From: Ophiodon elongatus | Lineage: Eukaryota; Chordata; Actinopteri; Perciformes; Hexagrammidae | DNA: 64,000 nucleotides | Direction: 5' to 3' | Assembly: GCA_016806645.1 (NCBI GenBank) | Contig: JACSYO010001694.1 | Location: forward strand, 2,092,501 to 2,156,500 | Shown here: positions 13,387 through 64,000 of the stretch, piece after piece | How positions within the stretch are numbered: the first letter of the stretch is position 1 | Layout: every line of letters begins with the position of its first letter | Program-made: the position numbers and the translations under genes | Notes under the pieces: generated by a model | Database searches by the model: none | What the model saw: only the letters and a program-made list of their open reading frames with translations | What the model was told of the DNA's origin: nothing

Positions 13387-14491
13387 AGACTTATATATGT
13401 GTATTGATGAAAGGTCCAAGCGCTATCTCATCATCCCCCAGGCAGGCAGGGCACAGTGCACGTGGGTTTCACCATGTTTCACTGCCCTCATGTGCGCACA
13501 TCAGACACAACATACGGTGTGCTGACAGCACAAGGTCGACCAGAGAGGAAAAGGGAGCGGGAGCCCGTGATAGAGACACCGAAAGAGAGAAAAGCACAGA
13601 CTGTGTGTCTGCTCAGACATACGTAACCTGGTTAATGTGGCTTTTCTGAGGTAATCTTATTTCATACATCTCAAGTAAACGAAAAACATCGTTTCCACAA
13701 TCAGGTTAAAGGATTACGAGTAATCAGATTAATATAGCTAGATGGTGAATCTATATAAAAATATATCATGATTTTTTTCCATATCTAAACGTATATGGCC
13801 TTTCAACATAACAAAACACCACTCAAAATGTCCTTAAATATTCATCAGTTACCTTTCTAAAGATTTCTCTAAATCCACATGAACCAATTAGATCCACAAC
13901 ACAAAAAATACATCCCTTTTAAAACCGGTTTGCCTGTTGTTCCCATTATTCCCTTCTTACAAAACAAGAACACCAGGATCAAATGCCGGGAGTTGAGATT
14001 TCATTGAATCAAATCAAGGCCACATTGTTTCCTAAATTACCATTTGGTCGGTTGACTGTGCTATTTTTTTTAACGGAGTCTAGCGCAGTGCTCACTTCAC
14101 ATAAAACGCACCGGGCCTAAAGTACATTAATTCCAGCAAACTTCACAAAGAACATTGAGGGTCTGTTTTAATCTAATATTCTCTGGTCCAGCTCAGCTAA
14201 AAACACTGAATCGGTCAGCACGCTAGCGTGTTTTTCACGACTGAGCCTTTGAGTTTTAGTTTGTAACCGGTGCCAAAAAACGTTATCGTCACACCGGAGT
14301 CTCTTCTGCTTCATGTGTGGAGAGCCCTAACGGGGGCAATGTCTGAAGGTGTTTGATCTATAATCCTCACTCGTCCCTGACTCTGGCTGCTTAACGCACA
14401 GATAGGGTTTATTGCATTTGGAAAGATCTTTATATAGCAGCGGCGCTAATCATTTAGCAGCAGCACTGCGTCGCTGTATGCAGGGGAGACA

Positions 14492-14533
14492 CTGGAGCTA
14501 TAGAACTGGAGTTATAGAACTGGAGCTATAGAA
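14492..14533. repeat. 14-bp tandem repeat, three copies
   Basis: CTGGAGCTATAGAA, CTGGAGTTATAGAA, CTGGAGCTATAGAA in a row, with one C/T change in the middle unit. Confidence 0.9.
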
Positions 14534-15134
14534 CGTGCACTTTAGCACAATGCTAACGATCCCTCTGTAAAGGCAGATCGTGGAGACATTTTAATCGTTC
14601 TCGATATAATATTTTCATATCGCACTCCCCTATCTAACGTTATGTAGCTACAAATAGTGACACCTAAGTATCTAAGCTCATCTCCATTTTTGTGGCAATT
14701 TTTCTGCCACCGTCTTTGTTGCTCAGGTTCAGGAAGATAACACCCCCTGCTACAAAACGTGAATTAAAAAAATTATATTTCAAACTGGAAACAGGGTGGA
14801 AAGTTTCAGAAAGAAGAAGTACATGACCAGATCTACTTTTCTTACTGATTAGCACCAGAGACTGATACAGAGTGGAATTAGCTGCTGTAGTGATTAGCTG
14901 GAATTAAAAGCATGAGCCTCTCGGGTACAGGGTTGAAAACCAATGATTAGAAACATTTGGGAGCAGAAAAAAAACTCAACTCAAACTAGTGAATTTCTTT
15001 AGATTTGGTTTCCAGCACCTTGAGGTAGAAAATGATGGCTGCAAAGGAAGTTCATAGATTCAGTCAGATACCTCTCAAGTATTGAGGAGTTGGCTATCTG
15101 GTTAGCAAAAAAAATCGTTGTCACGTACAAGCAA

Positions 15135-15400
15135 TTAAAGGTGCTAAATGCTCCACTGTGTTCACCAGCTAGTGGCTACCTTTGTCTGCCTGCTGTTTTG
15201 TGCTGGTTAGCTAGTGTAGAGCAGGATGTTTTTTTTATAGCTTTTTCATTATAAACAGCTGCCTGCTGTGACTGGCAACGAGGTGACACTGAAACAAAAC
15301 ATTAAAGTTGTGACCGTAAAAAAAAACAAATAATGACCTAAAAGACACTCTAAAACCCTGAAGCTGAAGGGAACTGCGGAGTCTGTGATAATATTCGGTG
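15135..15400 (+). repeat. Dispersed repeat, copy 2
   Basis: Second copy of the element at about 1299-1600, better preserved: GGTGCTAAATGCTCC, TTCACCAGCTAGTGGCTA, TTGTGCTGGTTAGCTAGTGTA, AACAGCTGCCTGCTGTGAC, GAGGTGACACTGAAACAAAA. Non-coding. Confidence 0.7.
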
Positions 15401-17734
15401 AATTCATACAAGAGTACATGAGGCCCCTTTCAAATTTCATGTAGCCATTTGGCCCATAATGTTAAATAGTCATTGATGCATCTTGAATATCTGATTATAA
15501 GCTTTACAAAGTTGTCAAAAACGTTTGTGTTATCATGGTATTCTGCTCAGTAATAATAAAAAAAACGTTATCAGGCTCAATAACACTCCACCTGGATTCT
15601 GCATCATAAATTGTCATATCAGTGAAATTGGGGTTCAACTATGTTTGAATCTTTGTACTGAAAGTTCAATAGTTAAAAATTAAATATCTCCACGCCACGT
15701 CCACTCTCCAAATAATTGGATTAAGGTCTGACTCCATAAGGCGTGCGTTCACCGTCACAGACCAAAGGCACAGATGGTCTGGCCGTCGGATTAGCTGGAC
15801 GTCAGTCTCTCTGGTTTCATCTCGACTGCGCCTCCTCTTCTATCACTTCCTCGGGTCTGAGCAGGTGTTTGGCCCGCAGTGAGAGTCAAAATCAGATCCA
15901 TTTCATCTGTAATCAGCTGGAGCCCCTGGCACTGATGGAAGAGATCAGAGCGCCGATCAAAGAATTATAAGCCGACCACGCCTGACCAGCCAACCATGCC
16001 ATGACACGGACAAGGCGAGGTGGGGGGGGGGATGGATGTGGGCGAGCGAGCTAGAGCTACAGTAGGGATGAAAGGAGAGAAGATGGAGATTTGAAGGCCT
16101 GCAGAATCTCCCAGGGGAGAGACATGAAAGAGCAGGGTTCTTGGGGGAGTCGGCAGCGAGGGAGGCAAAGATGTTGCACTTCACACTCTCTTGGGAGGGC
16201 TTCTTTTTTCTTTTTTTTTGACATTTCCATCAAGTGGAAATGGGTTGTTTAAAGTCAAATGCAGTGCTTCGTTCCGCTTCAGTTTGAGGTAATTAGGATG
16301 GGAGGTGAATTCCAATCACCATGTGAAAGGAAAGTCAATGACATTAACTTGATGCAGTTGAATTGCTAGATGCCCCGCTGTTGGTTAGCAAATCATTAAT
16401 TGTGTGCAAATATGGGAAATCATGTGCTCAGGTGCATGAAATTTGATGGGTGGCTCACATATTGATGATGGCAGTTTTAAAGGGGTATTCCAAACACTTT
16501 TTTAAAAAGATGTTAATATCGTGTTGGATGTTCCAGAAGGAAGCTGGTGCTTGCTTGATCACGTACTCTTTCAAATCTGTTCTTACACACATTGATACAC
16601 TGCAGCATGCAGCTGATCAAGCAGCCTTTCATCTGTGCCAGCACATCACCCACTCACACAGCCATAAACACACCACTCTTTAATGTGAGTTGGTCAACAG
16701 AAAGACGCAACACCCATTTTTTCACACATATTCTCAGATATGCTAGTTAATGCCATCATTTAGATGCAGGCTCACTCATGCTTGCTATTGCTTCAAACCT
16801 TGCCTTGCTTCAAACCTTGCCTTCAAACACACTCCACCTGCTTTAAATTTCCACCTGTGTCTTTGTACAAAGACTCAGATGCTGAGTATGGTGTGGGTAT
16901 GTGTTTCACTGTCGATGGAGTGTCCCTGTCTGCTCCATTAACTCCACGCTCTGAATGAAAGCTCTGTTGTCTTCATCTTTCTTGTCACTGTATGGTGAAA
17001 AGCTTCTCGTGTAATGTGGAACTTTTTTACAGCCCTGTTTCACGCATGGCTCTGCAAGACTATGTGAATAAGTGAGAAGAAATAGCATAAAAAAAATCCT
17101 TGTTGACTTCCCCCACTTCATATCCCACAAGTCATAAATTTTGCAGGGAGCGCTGTAACATAACCTTTATTTCTCTACGGTTTCATAGCCATTTTGCTCT
17201 GGACTTGAACCTGGAGCCCTGAAATATCCTCTTTGATATATTGCACAAAGCGGAGCCATTGTATAGTTTTACATTCATATTTCAGGCATTATTTAGCTAG
17301 GGCTGCTGAGCGAACTAAAGCGTGTGAGCTCAGTTTCAAATCAGCAAAACAGTTTTTGAGGGCTGATCTCTGATCTCTAATCAAAACGTTTCAGCTGTAT
17401 AAAATCATATAAATTGGTGAAATTATCATATTATACATCTGCTTCCAAGGCTGTCTAGTGGGTTCACAGACACTCAGATAACATTTTGAACCAACAGAAT
17501 ATTAGCTGAACTCGGGTTACAAATTATCATTTGGCAGTGACTCTCTCTGTGTGGAAAGATATCATGTTTTTGCACAACTAATCGAGAGCTCTCTCTGAAA
17601 GTAAAGTTCAAAAAGCTGAACCCCATTTGCCTGTGTGATTCCTTCCCGGTCAAAGGTAGTAAAAACACCATCACGCTATTAAAGTTATATTTGTCTATTG
17701 TTTCGAATAAGTTGATTTGTACTAGAATCAGGCA

Positions 17735-18245
17735 CTGGCAGATTTTCTGCTAGCTGTGCTAGCTCTGCTAGCATCGGCACGCTAACATGCTCACTGACAA
17801 TCTTATCATGCAGAGTTTAGCCGGTTCACCGTGTTAACATGGTAACATATATGCTAGTTAGCAGTAAACACCAACTACAGCTGACATTGATGGGAATGTC
17901 ATCAGTTTTGCAGATATTTGGTCATAAATGAAAAGAAAGCTTTGACGTGATGATGGCGTTGGTGGATTAAAAGTGAGGGGATCGCCAAAATAGTGTTGTA
18001 AAATGAATCAAATATTAAACAGATGTGTTGGCTTCATTGTTGGGGAGCTGTCATGCCTCAGCGCACCCCACAGCTGCAGCCTGCGAAAACCCCTCCTGAA
18101 TATTATTTGATACATAAAATAAATGAATAATTGTGATTGAGAATCGTGATCTCAATATTAAACAAAATTATAACAATTCCTTCTGAGAGTGACATGAATG
18201 TTTCATGACAATCTATCCTATAGTTGATGAGACGTTTTACATTTT
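17735..18245 (+). repeat. Dispersed fish repeat, split by an insertion
   Basis: Left part (to about 17990) has GCTAACATGCTCA, GATGGGAATGTCAT, TTTTGCAGATATTTGGTCATAA, TGATGATGGCG and GGGGATCGCCAAAA. Right part (from about 18168) has TTATAACAATTC, GACATGAATGT and TTCATGACAATCTATCC, which normally follow directly in this common fish repeat. The family name is uncertain. Confidence 0.65.
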
Positions 18246-18538
18246 ACAAGTAATTACTGCTATTCATTTTACATTATTCTCCATTCTAGAACGTTAGAAG
18301 CCTTGGTTTTAATAATAGTTAATACTGAGTTTCATCCTCTCATAATGCTCTCTTTAATATTTCGGAGGCTTTCAGTACTATACAGTTAGTTTGTTGGGAT
18401 CCTTTTTTAACATTTCAACTGAATGAATGTTGAAAGACGTCTATTGGCAGCTTCAGAAATTCGTACAAGTCCAACCATTTATGCACCAGTGGTGCTCCAA
18501 CCCCCCACTATGATGAATTCATAGTGAGAGTAGCGAGG

Positions 18539-18546
18539 TATAAAAG
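18539..18546 (+). promoter_or_regulatory. TATA-box-like TATAAAAG
   Basis: A perfect TATAAAAG lies 5.8 kb upstream of the first coding exon, followed by a GC-richer stretch. It could be a core promoter for a 5' non-coding exon of sema4c. A chance match is quite possible. Confidence 0.15.
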
Positions 18547-18837
18547 TCCTGGAGCCGTTCTCATCCCGCCGTCCACAAGGTGTGAAATCGTTTGATCCAG
18601 TTTGTTCTGTTTAGGTGAAACAGCTTCGGTGTGTGTGAGAGTTCCCACTTGTGTGTATTTGTGTGTGTTTTATAATGCTCCCGGAGCAATAAAAGGTGGA
18701 GGGAAAGGGGAGGGGACGGGGTTGCAGGAAGGAAGGAAGGAAGGAAGAGAGCTGCCGGTAGCTGCTGTGTTTGTTTTGCAAGGAAGTGAGAGAGGAGATG
18801 ATGGGTGGGATCAGTCCATTAGTCCATTCGTCCGTCC

Positions 18838-18838
<1 letters not shown>

Positions 18839-18900
<62 letters not shown>
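18839..18900. repeat. (TG)n microsatellite
   Basis: About 60 bases of uninterrupted TG. A short (GGAA)n tract lies upstream at about 18726-18747. Confidence 0.95.
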
Positions 18901-18901
<1 letters not shown>

Positions 18902-19070
18902 GGCCAGTTACGGGTTAATGGACATTAAGTCTGTTCCAGTGTGAAAGTCAGAGTGGAGGGCGGTTGGTGATGCGCCCTGGCTCTCTAACCCACAAAAGGG
19001 TCAAAGGTCGGGGTTAAAAGTCAAACAATGCCTGGAAGGACTAGCAATCATCTGGGACTGCATCAGAGGT

Positions 19071-19071
<1 letters not shown>

Positions 19072-19131
<60 letters not shown>

Positions 19132-19228
19132 TGTGTGTGCGTGTGCGTGCGCGTGTGCGTGCGCGTGTGTGTGTGTGTGTGTGCGTGTGTGTGTGTGTGT
19201 GTGCGCGTGTGCGTGTGTGTGTGTGTGG
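19072..19228. repeat. (TG)n compound microsatellite
   Basis: About 155 bases of TG with GTGC/GCGC interruptions in the second half, suggesting decay of an older CG/TG tract. The alternating purine-pyrimidine sequence is prone to Z-DNA. Confidence 0.95.
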
Positions 19229-21916
19229 TAATATGTAAGGAAGAGTAGGAAAAGGCTGCCAGGAAAGGAATGGTGGGGAACATGAAGGGCAGAAAGAGGA
19301 CAAGAGAAACAGACGTAGAGCGATGAAGAAAAGAGGGATGGGGGTTGACAACGTTCTTGTATTCCTTTTTCTCCTTCGACATCCGCTGACTTCGAAGAAA
19401 CAACCCTGGTTTGCTTCTCCCTGCAGGGACTCATCTTACCTCCCAATACACTCAGATAAGAAACACACACACCAAACACACATGCTCACAATCGAGCAGA
19501 AAGAAAAAGACACCCACACATGTGCGCATACAATGACACAAATCCACAAGCACAGCCAAAACACACACAGGAGCTCGGCGAGCTAATCAGAACATGTGGC
19601 CTATTTCTCTGTACGGTTTAATGAGCTCTCCATTGTGGAGTGCCGACTGATATTATTAGGCTGCCGTGTCTCAGCTCATTAGCTAAACCAGGACTCAACA
19701 ACAACACCAGCAGCTAAAAGATGATTTGATACCACCTGCAGAGTTATGTGACGCCACAGGACCTTAAGGAGGCTGCGGTGAGAGACCGAGCAAGTGAGGC
19801 TGAATCACGCTTCCCACGACACAACGGGGAATCATAAGTCAGTTTGATAGAAAGAAAAAGAAGAATACATAGCGTCTCCCCTTGGCGTTTATAAAGTTCT
19901 GGCTTGCAGATTTATTGTGCAATTTTAGCAGCACATTGGTGACAAGTGAAGAGAAGTAGTCAACAACACTGAAAAGAAAACAATTCGGCAATCATCTATT
20001 CTTAGTTGACTGTTATTGCTCTATGGTGAACGGCTCAATTTCTTGTTTTGGCGCTGTGTGGAATCCCCCTGCTACGTGCTATTAAAGCAGCTAAATGAAT
20101 CGCACTGAACTGAAGAATATGCCTTTTTGTTTTTTAAATGGTTTGCACTGTTCTTGTCAAGTACAATTTTGAAATGCATGACTTTTGCTTGAAACTAAGT
20201 ACTTTATTCTTAGTTTATACAATAAACTAAGACAATAGACTTGTATTACTACTTTTACTTTAAAGTAAAGGATAGCAAATAATCTGTTTACTGTACCGGC
20301 ATTGCTTATATACCACACTGGTCGTGGTTATGAGTTGTTTTTTTGTTGAATACAACGGACACATTTCAGTAGACATTTATTATGCAAAGTTATGTTGTTT
20401 TACGCCAAAGGCTTTGAGCTGTTCTTTATTCATTATCTACTATTTCTACAGCACAACAATGTAATCTGAGTTGTTGTTTTTTATTGTACGACAGACCCAC
20501 ACATTAAAGCTAGGCTTACAAATACATTTTAGAATTCCTTTTTTTATATATTTGTTGAAATCACATTCGGACTGCAATCAATAAATTAAATAAATATAAA
20601 AATGTTGCTCTTCCAAAAAAAAGGATTTATCGTTGGGCTTTCCATACGGCCTGATCCTGTACTGTACGATACATCTATCTGGTGTTGTAGTTGTGCTAAC
20701 AGCTGGGGAAATCTGATGCTGAAACCTGCACCGTAGGTATCTATGAAGGCTCTACTGTTAACAATTTTCAATATTTCACTTGGATTTTATCAACCATTGT
20801 TTCTTGGATCTGAAAACCAGCATTTAGTTAACGCTTTGGCAATATTGATGGTGACAAACAGTCATGCTGTACGACTGGTAGAGAAGAGGAAAGCGAGGGA
20901 CACGGAATTAAAGAAAAGCAGAGAGAGGCAGCAAGTCGAGGAAGAGGAAATGTCAGCGATGTGTACATTGAAGATTTTAAGCGTTTTCTCCGGCGAACGC
21001 CTTGTTTCTCTGTCCTCCCCGCTATCCTCTTCCTCTCGAGTGTTTACACACTGCCTCTTCACTTAATCCGGCCTACAGGATGCCCACTTCACTTGGTTAC
21101 TTCTCAGCGCAGAGATGAAAGAATGGATGTTGAGGGATAAAAGAAACTGTAAGCCTCCTTCACTGTGTTTTTGTTTTTTCTTTCTCCGTAACCCCCCCCC
21201 CCCCCCTCCAATTCTGTCATTCTTTCAACCCGTCATCCCTTTTCTCCATTCCTCGCTCCCTCCCTTCCCACCTTTCAATCTCAATCTCAATCTCAGCTCA
21301 CTCGAGCATTGGCCGGCAAGGCCTCCAGCATCGATCCAATAAAGCTGGTAGTCGGCACTGCAAGGCTTGAAGCGCTTTCACCCAAACCAAGCATTTAAGC
21401 ACGCTCTTTTAACAGCACGTCGCTATGATCTGATCTGGGCTTGGAGGGAGTCTGGGAGGTGTTTTCTTTCTTCTTCTTTCAGCATTTTCTTATTTTCCTA
21501 TCAAAAGAGTAATCAATAACAGTCACATTGGTTGGACGGGGGCACACAAATACACACACACACACACACACACATCTCCAAAATCTCAATTACCTCTCCT
21601 GCCAATCCACCAAATTGGCCAAGTGTTTATTTTTTATTTATTTATTTGCCAGCACTGGAATTTAGTATTCACTTGTGGGAATAGGTGGGGGAGAGGAAGT
21701 CGGAGACATAAAATGTGCTACAAGTACAGAGGTATTTTCTGTCTTTGTGCCGGGTTAAAGTAAATACAGTTTGACATTTTGTGCCTGTTTAAAAGTCAAT
21801 GGATTCCCATCTCCAATGAGCGTGCATCATCAAAGGCGCCATTTCACTCGCTGATACACAGCAGCAGGTGCAGAGGGAACATTTTAGAGATTGTGTGTGT
21901 GCAATTCTGCCTGTGT

Positions 21917-21953
<37 letters not shown>

Positions 21954-24324
21954 TGTTTTTCAATTATTATGAGAATATTTGGTCCTCAATAGAATGCAAA
22001 CATTAAGAACGATCCATCATGCTCTATTTCTGCAGTGGTTAGGTTCAAGTTCAGTAATTGGTTTAGTATTATGGTCAGAGTAATTAGACTTGGTTTAGAT
22101 TGTGGTCAGCGAGTTGGATATGCAGTGGGTTTATTACAGGTGAACTTTATATTTAAATTAAACACACATTACTTTCAGAAAAAAAAAAATGTCACCACTC
22201 CAGGTGCTATCTAGCTATGCAGATCATTTTGAGTTTTAAGTGCTGAGGTTTTGACATATACATATCTGAGATTTCTGCTGCCATTTGAATATAACAGGAG
22301 CAAACTGAATTTTCTTATGGTACTCGCAGCATTTAAAAATGACATTTTAAATGTAACAGTGTCATTTTTTTTGCAAACAGTTTCCCATGCAGGTACTCTG
22401 GAAAATCAGATTGGAACTACTTTCTACCAAGAAGAAAAAGAATTCATATGTGAAAACTGTTGACGCAATGTTTTGTCGATAATGCTTCAAACAAAGTGCT
22501 TATCAGATAATGGAACAGTGTGTGGAGCACAATTTCCAATGGCACAATCGTGCGGCGCTGCTTCAGATGATTTTTGTAACCTATTGAACAGACAATCTGA
22601 TAACCCCACCTGCTGTACACAGCCAGGTTTTCACATACACTTTATTCAAGTGCAACACTATGAACGCCTTCAAGGAGAGACTGATCTCCGTATTTGTACT
22701 CCTGATTGCGTTGAGACTCCAAAGACACGCAAAAAGACACAGAGAGACCAGGGATGCAGCCTTGAAGAGGTTAACTCATTACCTGTGGTCATTTAGAATA
22801 GGTATACAAACACTTTTGTCCTTAAGATGCAGTCAAATGACACATTGTAAAACCCAGTTTGTTTGAAGCATTCTGAAGCCTTTAGTACCAGGGACAGTAT
22901 CTGGATGTTGGTGTTGCATTTCATTGCTCTGAGCAACACAAATATATTCCCCTCAGCGTAGGAGCAGAAATCTCACAGACGGATATCTCACAACTTGGGC
23001 AAATAAAACCATCAGCATGACTGGATATCACTAAGTGAGAAGATGTTTTTTTTGTAATTTCAACCCTCTAAACAAGAAGTCAGTATAGAATGTTTTATGA
23101 ATATGACCATCCCCGAGCAGTTATTAAAGAATAATTATCGAATTTTCTTTCTTAATCTCCCACTTGTCATCATTGATCGAGGGTGTTTGTCAGCACAGGT
23201 GGCTGCAGGATATCTTCTGATGGCACCAGTCCAACGTAATTAAAAACTATATTTAAAATACCGCTAATGAAAATAAATGTATCTATCGAAGGCTGTTCAT
23301 GGTTGATTTTACAATGATTTGACAAGTGACATGTTTCATCTTGAATTATCACATTTATGCCACTAATTAATGTCCCGGAGGTCACACAAAATGATTATAT
23401 GACATACATTAAAAATGTAAGGGCTGCCAGGTCCTCACAAGCATACGTATATAAAAAAAAAAAACTTGAGAGCGTGTCATTATAAGTACTATTTTAATGT
23501 GAAATTCCTTTTTTCACCCTACGCATCAGTCTCACCTGCAGCACCGTAACAAGTCAATCATCCTGCGCTGTTATTGGACTGTAATGCCACTCTGTAGAAG
23601 CACACTTGACATGTTCATTAGGTTTAAACCAATTCATTTACAACACGGTGCTATTGGATTGTCCTTGCCTCGACATTCATTTCCCAACACGTTGGCGTTT
23701 GATGCATTGCCAGCGCCAATTAACTTTGATAACTCAGCCCCAGTTTAATATAGTGCTGCTGAATTGGCTTGACAAGAGCGCGGCGATAAGCTATTTCTGA
23801 GCTTTTTGAGTGGCGATAGCTGGATTATCGCTCCGAGTGAGGGAGGGCCAGAGAAAACTTTCCTGCATAACCCCCGGGCCAAAAGTCATTAAAATGTTTT
23901 GTTTGTTTTTGTTGGCAGACACACACACACACACACACACGCACACGCGCACACACACGCACACGCACACGCATACGCACACGCACACGCACACGCACAC
24001 GCACACACACACACGCACACAGAGGCACATACACTGATTACAGATATGTCCTTATTGGCTTTAATGATTTCCATAACTCATTTCTGTTTTACATTATTCT
24101 GGATTTTGATGGCCATGTGAAATTGTATAGTACATGTTTTGAAAGGGACAAATTTATCTTTCAGTGCAGCTTGAATGTGTGAACCGTATTCTGTGTGGCT
24201 TTTTGAAAAACGTGCAAGTTGTAAATACTGTTCTGACAAAATAGTTTCTGATAAACAACCAAGCCAATAAAGGAAGTGAATTGCTGCTTCCTGCTGATGT
24301 GTTGTTTTTTCTTTCTTCCGGCAG
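19229..24324. other. Upstream non-coding DNA next to the first coding exon
   Basis: Holds a 15-base C run at 21192-21206, short CA (21553-21574) and TG (21920-21948) tracts, a retroposon-tail-like fragment near 20050-20120 and (CA)n at 23919-24020. 23500-23890 is unique, non-repetitive and more GC-balanced. It ends in the acceptor site at 24324. No extra exon was identified. Confidence 0.55.
23919..24020. repeat. (CA)n compound microsatellite
   Basis: About 100 bases, CA with a central (CACGCA)n part in which the hexamer repeats several times. Located about 300 bp before the first coding exon. Confidence 0.95.
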
Positions 24325-24409
24325 GCTGCCAGGAGCTTGGCTGCTCTCTCGAGTCCCTATCATCAACTGATTTATCCCCCGATCCATCACACAACGCCAG
24401 TTCCAACGA
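24325..24409 (+). other. sema4c: 5' UTR part of first coding exon
   Basis: A pyrimidine-rich tract ending in CAG (24301-24324) is a good 3' splice site directly before this stretch. This implies at least one further upstream non-coding exon. An in-frame TGA at 24368-24370 precedes the first ATG, so translation cannot start further upstream in this frame within this exon. The upstream 5' UTR exon(s) and promoter were not identified. Confidence 0.6.
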
Positions 24410-62929
<38,520 letters not shown>

Positions 62930-63007
62930 GCCTGTCCTCCTCCGTCTCCATTCCCTGAGTTGGAAAAACAAAACAACCAACCTACCTCCCTCCTTTTGAG
63001 GATGCCT

Positions 63008-63043
<36 letters not shown>

Positions 63044-64000
63044 AGTGACACGCTGTCAATTCCCCATGCTCTCTCTCTCTCTCTCTCTCTCTCTCGCTCT
63101 GCCAATGCCTGTTTGGCTCACTGTTGACATTTATAGCACACAGCATGTTAAATATAAACACTCATACACTGTGTTCGCCAACATGCACTCCTATAATTAT
63201 TATGTTCTGGGCAACATACAGTCATGGTTGTGGCTTTTTTCTGCTTCCACTGTGCAAACGCCACTTGTGTAAATTTTGTATTTAAAAAGGCTGAACGCAG
63301 AGGAGAACACCTCAAGCATTGAAATCAAACAAATGGCGTTACATGTTTTCTGAAGGGCAAATTTTCTTTTCTGTTGAGTGGACCAATAGGGTTTTAGCCC
63401 TTGTGCTGAACCCAGTTGACGAATGGCAAGTGCAACTGACTGGAAACATTGAACTGATGCTCTGTCCTTCTATTCCTTTGAGACTTTTTCAGCTTACTGC
63501 ACTTAAAAACTGGAAGCGTGTCTTCCCTTTTTGTATTTGTGAGCCAAGAGTGCGAGAGCGGTATAAAAAGACTAATTAATCTCGAAGCAAGACGACAATC
63601 ATGTCCCCGTAGCAGGAGCTCTGCGAGGGACAGAGAGAAGACGAGAGAGAGCAAGAGACAAAGAGAGGAAATTAAATGGAAAATGAAGTGAATTGGAGTG
63701 AAAGATGCAAGGGGGGTTTTGAATGAAGGACAATCTCTCAAGACTTTCTCTGCTCAATTTAAATCCCCCCACCCCCATGTTGTATTTAGCCCCGGAGAAA
63801 GTCCTTGATCCCTTTCCACTTTCATTTGTTGTGATGGTTGGTTTGAATTAAGACATTTCTTGTTGTTCTTTTTCCAAATCTTACCGACTACAGCAGTGTT
63901 CAAACGGTTATCAAGTGACTAATGGCTCCACTCTGTGAGTGACGATGTGAGGGCTTACATTCCTCGCTCAGGCCTGCACGGTGACCTTCAAACGCACCTT
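62930..64000 (+). other. sema4c: sema4c 3' UTR and/or downstream flank
   Basis: No coding sequence recognised after the stop. It holds two (CT)n tracts, a purine-rich stretch at about 63600-63710 and unique sequence. No AATAAA was seen; ATTAAA near 63672 is a weak candidate. The transcript end is probably beyond the window. Confidence 0.6.
63010..63096. repeat. Two (CT)n tracts in the 3' UTR
   Basis: (CT)n at 63010-63040 followed by TTTCAG, and a second (CT)n at 63069-63096. Both follow an ATGC-like lead, suggesting local duplication. Confidence 0.9.

Larger units (their letters stand above)
13387..18538. other. Upstream non-coding DNA with repeat fragments
   Basis: Contains a 14-bp tandem repeat (14492-14533), repeat copy 2 (15135-15400) and an interrupted dispersed repeat (17735-18245). 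The rest is unique and AT-rich. No exon recognised. Confidence 0.55.

Noticed and set aside
13301..13390. CA tract as a CRISPR-like regular repeat
   Set aside because: Simple dinucleotide repeat with no spacers.

Overview
The window is vertebrate genomic DNA, almost certainly from a ray-finned (teleost) fish. It has low coding density, GT-AG introns, very many (CA)n/(TG)n and (CT)n microsatellites, and old fish-type SINE, LINE and MITE-like fragments. There are no bacterial-style operons, no CRISPR array, no rRNA and no functional tRNA that I can recognise.

One protein-coding gene is recognised with confidence. It is a class 4 transmembrane semaphorin on the + strand that best matches SEMA4C. 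Fourteen coding exons run from the start codon at 24410 to the stop codon at 62929. They encode a signal peptide, Sema domain, PSI domain, one Ig-like domain, one membrane span and a cytoplasmic tail ending in the PDZ-binding sequence ESSV. Exon phases agree at every junction and the joined reading frame is 851 codons. The predicted protein would act at the cell surface as a plexin ligand, and its tail would bind PDZ scaffold proteins.

Layout: 1-24324 is non-coding upstream sequence (intergenic and/or 5' intron) rich in repeats. 24325-24533 holds the end of the 5' UTR and the signal-peptide exon. 24534-39642 is a 15-kb first coding intron. Exons 2-14 lie between 39643 and 62929. 62930-64000 is 3' UTR or flank with no clear poly(A) signal, so the transcript end probably lies beyond the window.

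The main oddities are inside the gene. (1) A normally invariant stretch of about 17 residues of the Sema domain, between exons 7 and 8, cannot be found in the DNA, although the reading frame is kept without it. (2) The PSI domain lacks its second and its last cysteine, which look like a disulfide pair lost together, and the Ig domain has an extra cysteine. (3) Three exons have dinucleotide repeats directly at their splice sites; exon 7 has a pure TG tract in place of a polypyrimidine tract. (4) A degenerate ~54-68 bp tandem repeat with a TGCAGTCACAG core lies in intron 10. Other observations concern nested or rearranged mobile-element fragments and candidate regulatory islands. I did not find convincing evidence of a wholly new biological system.
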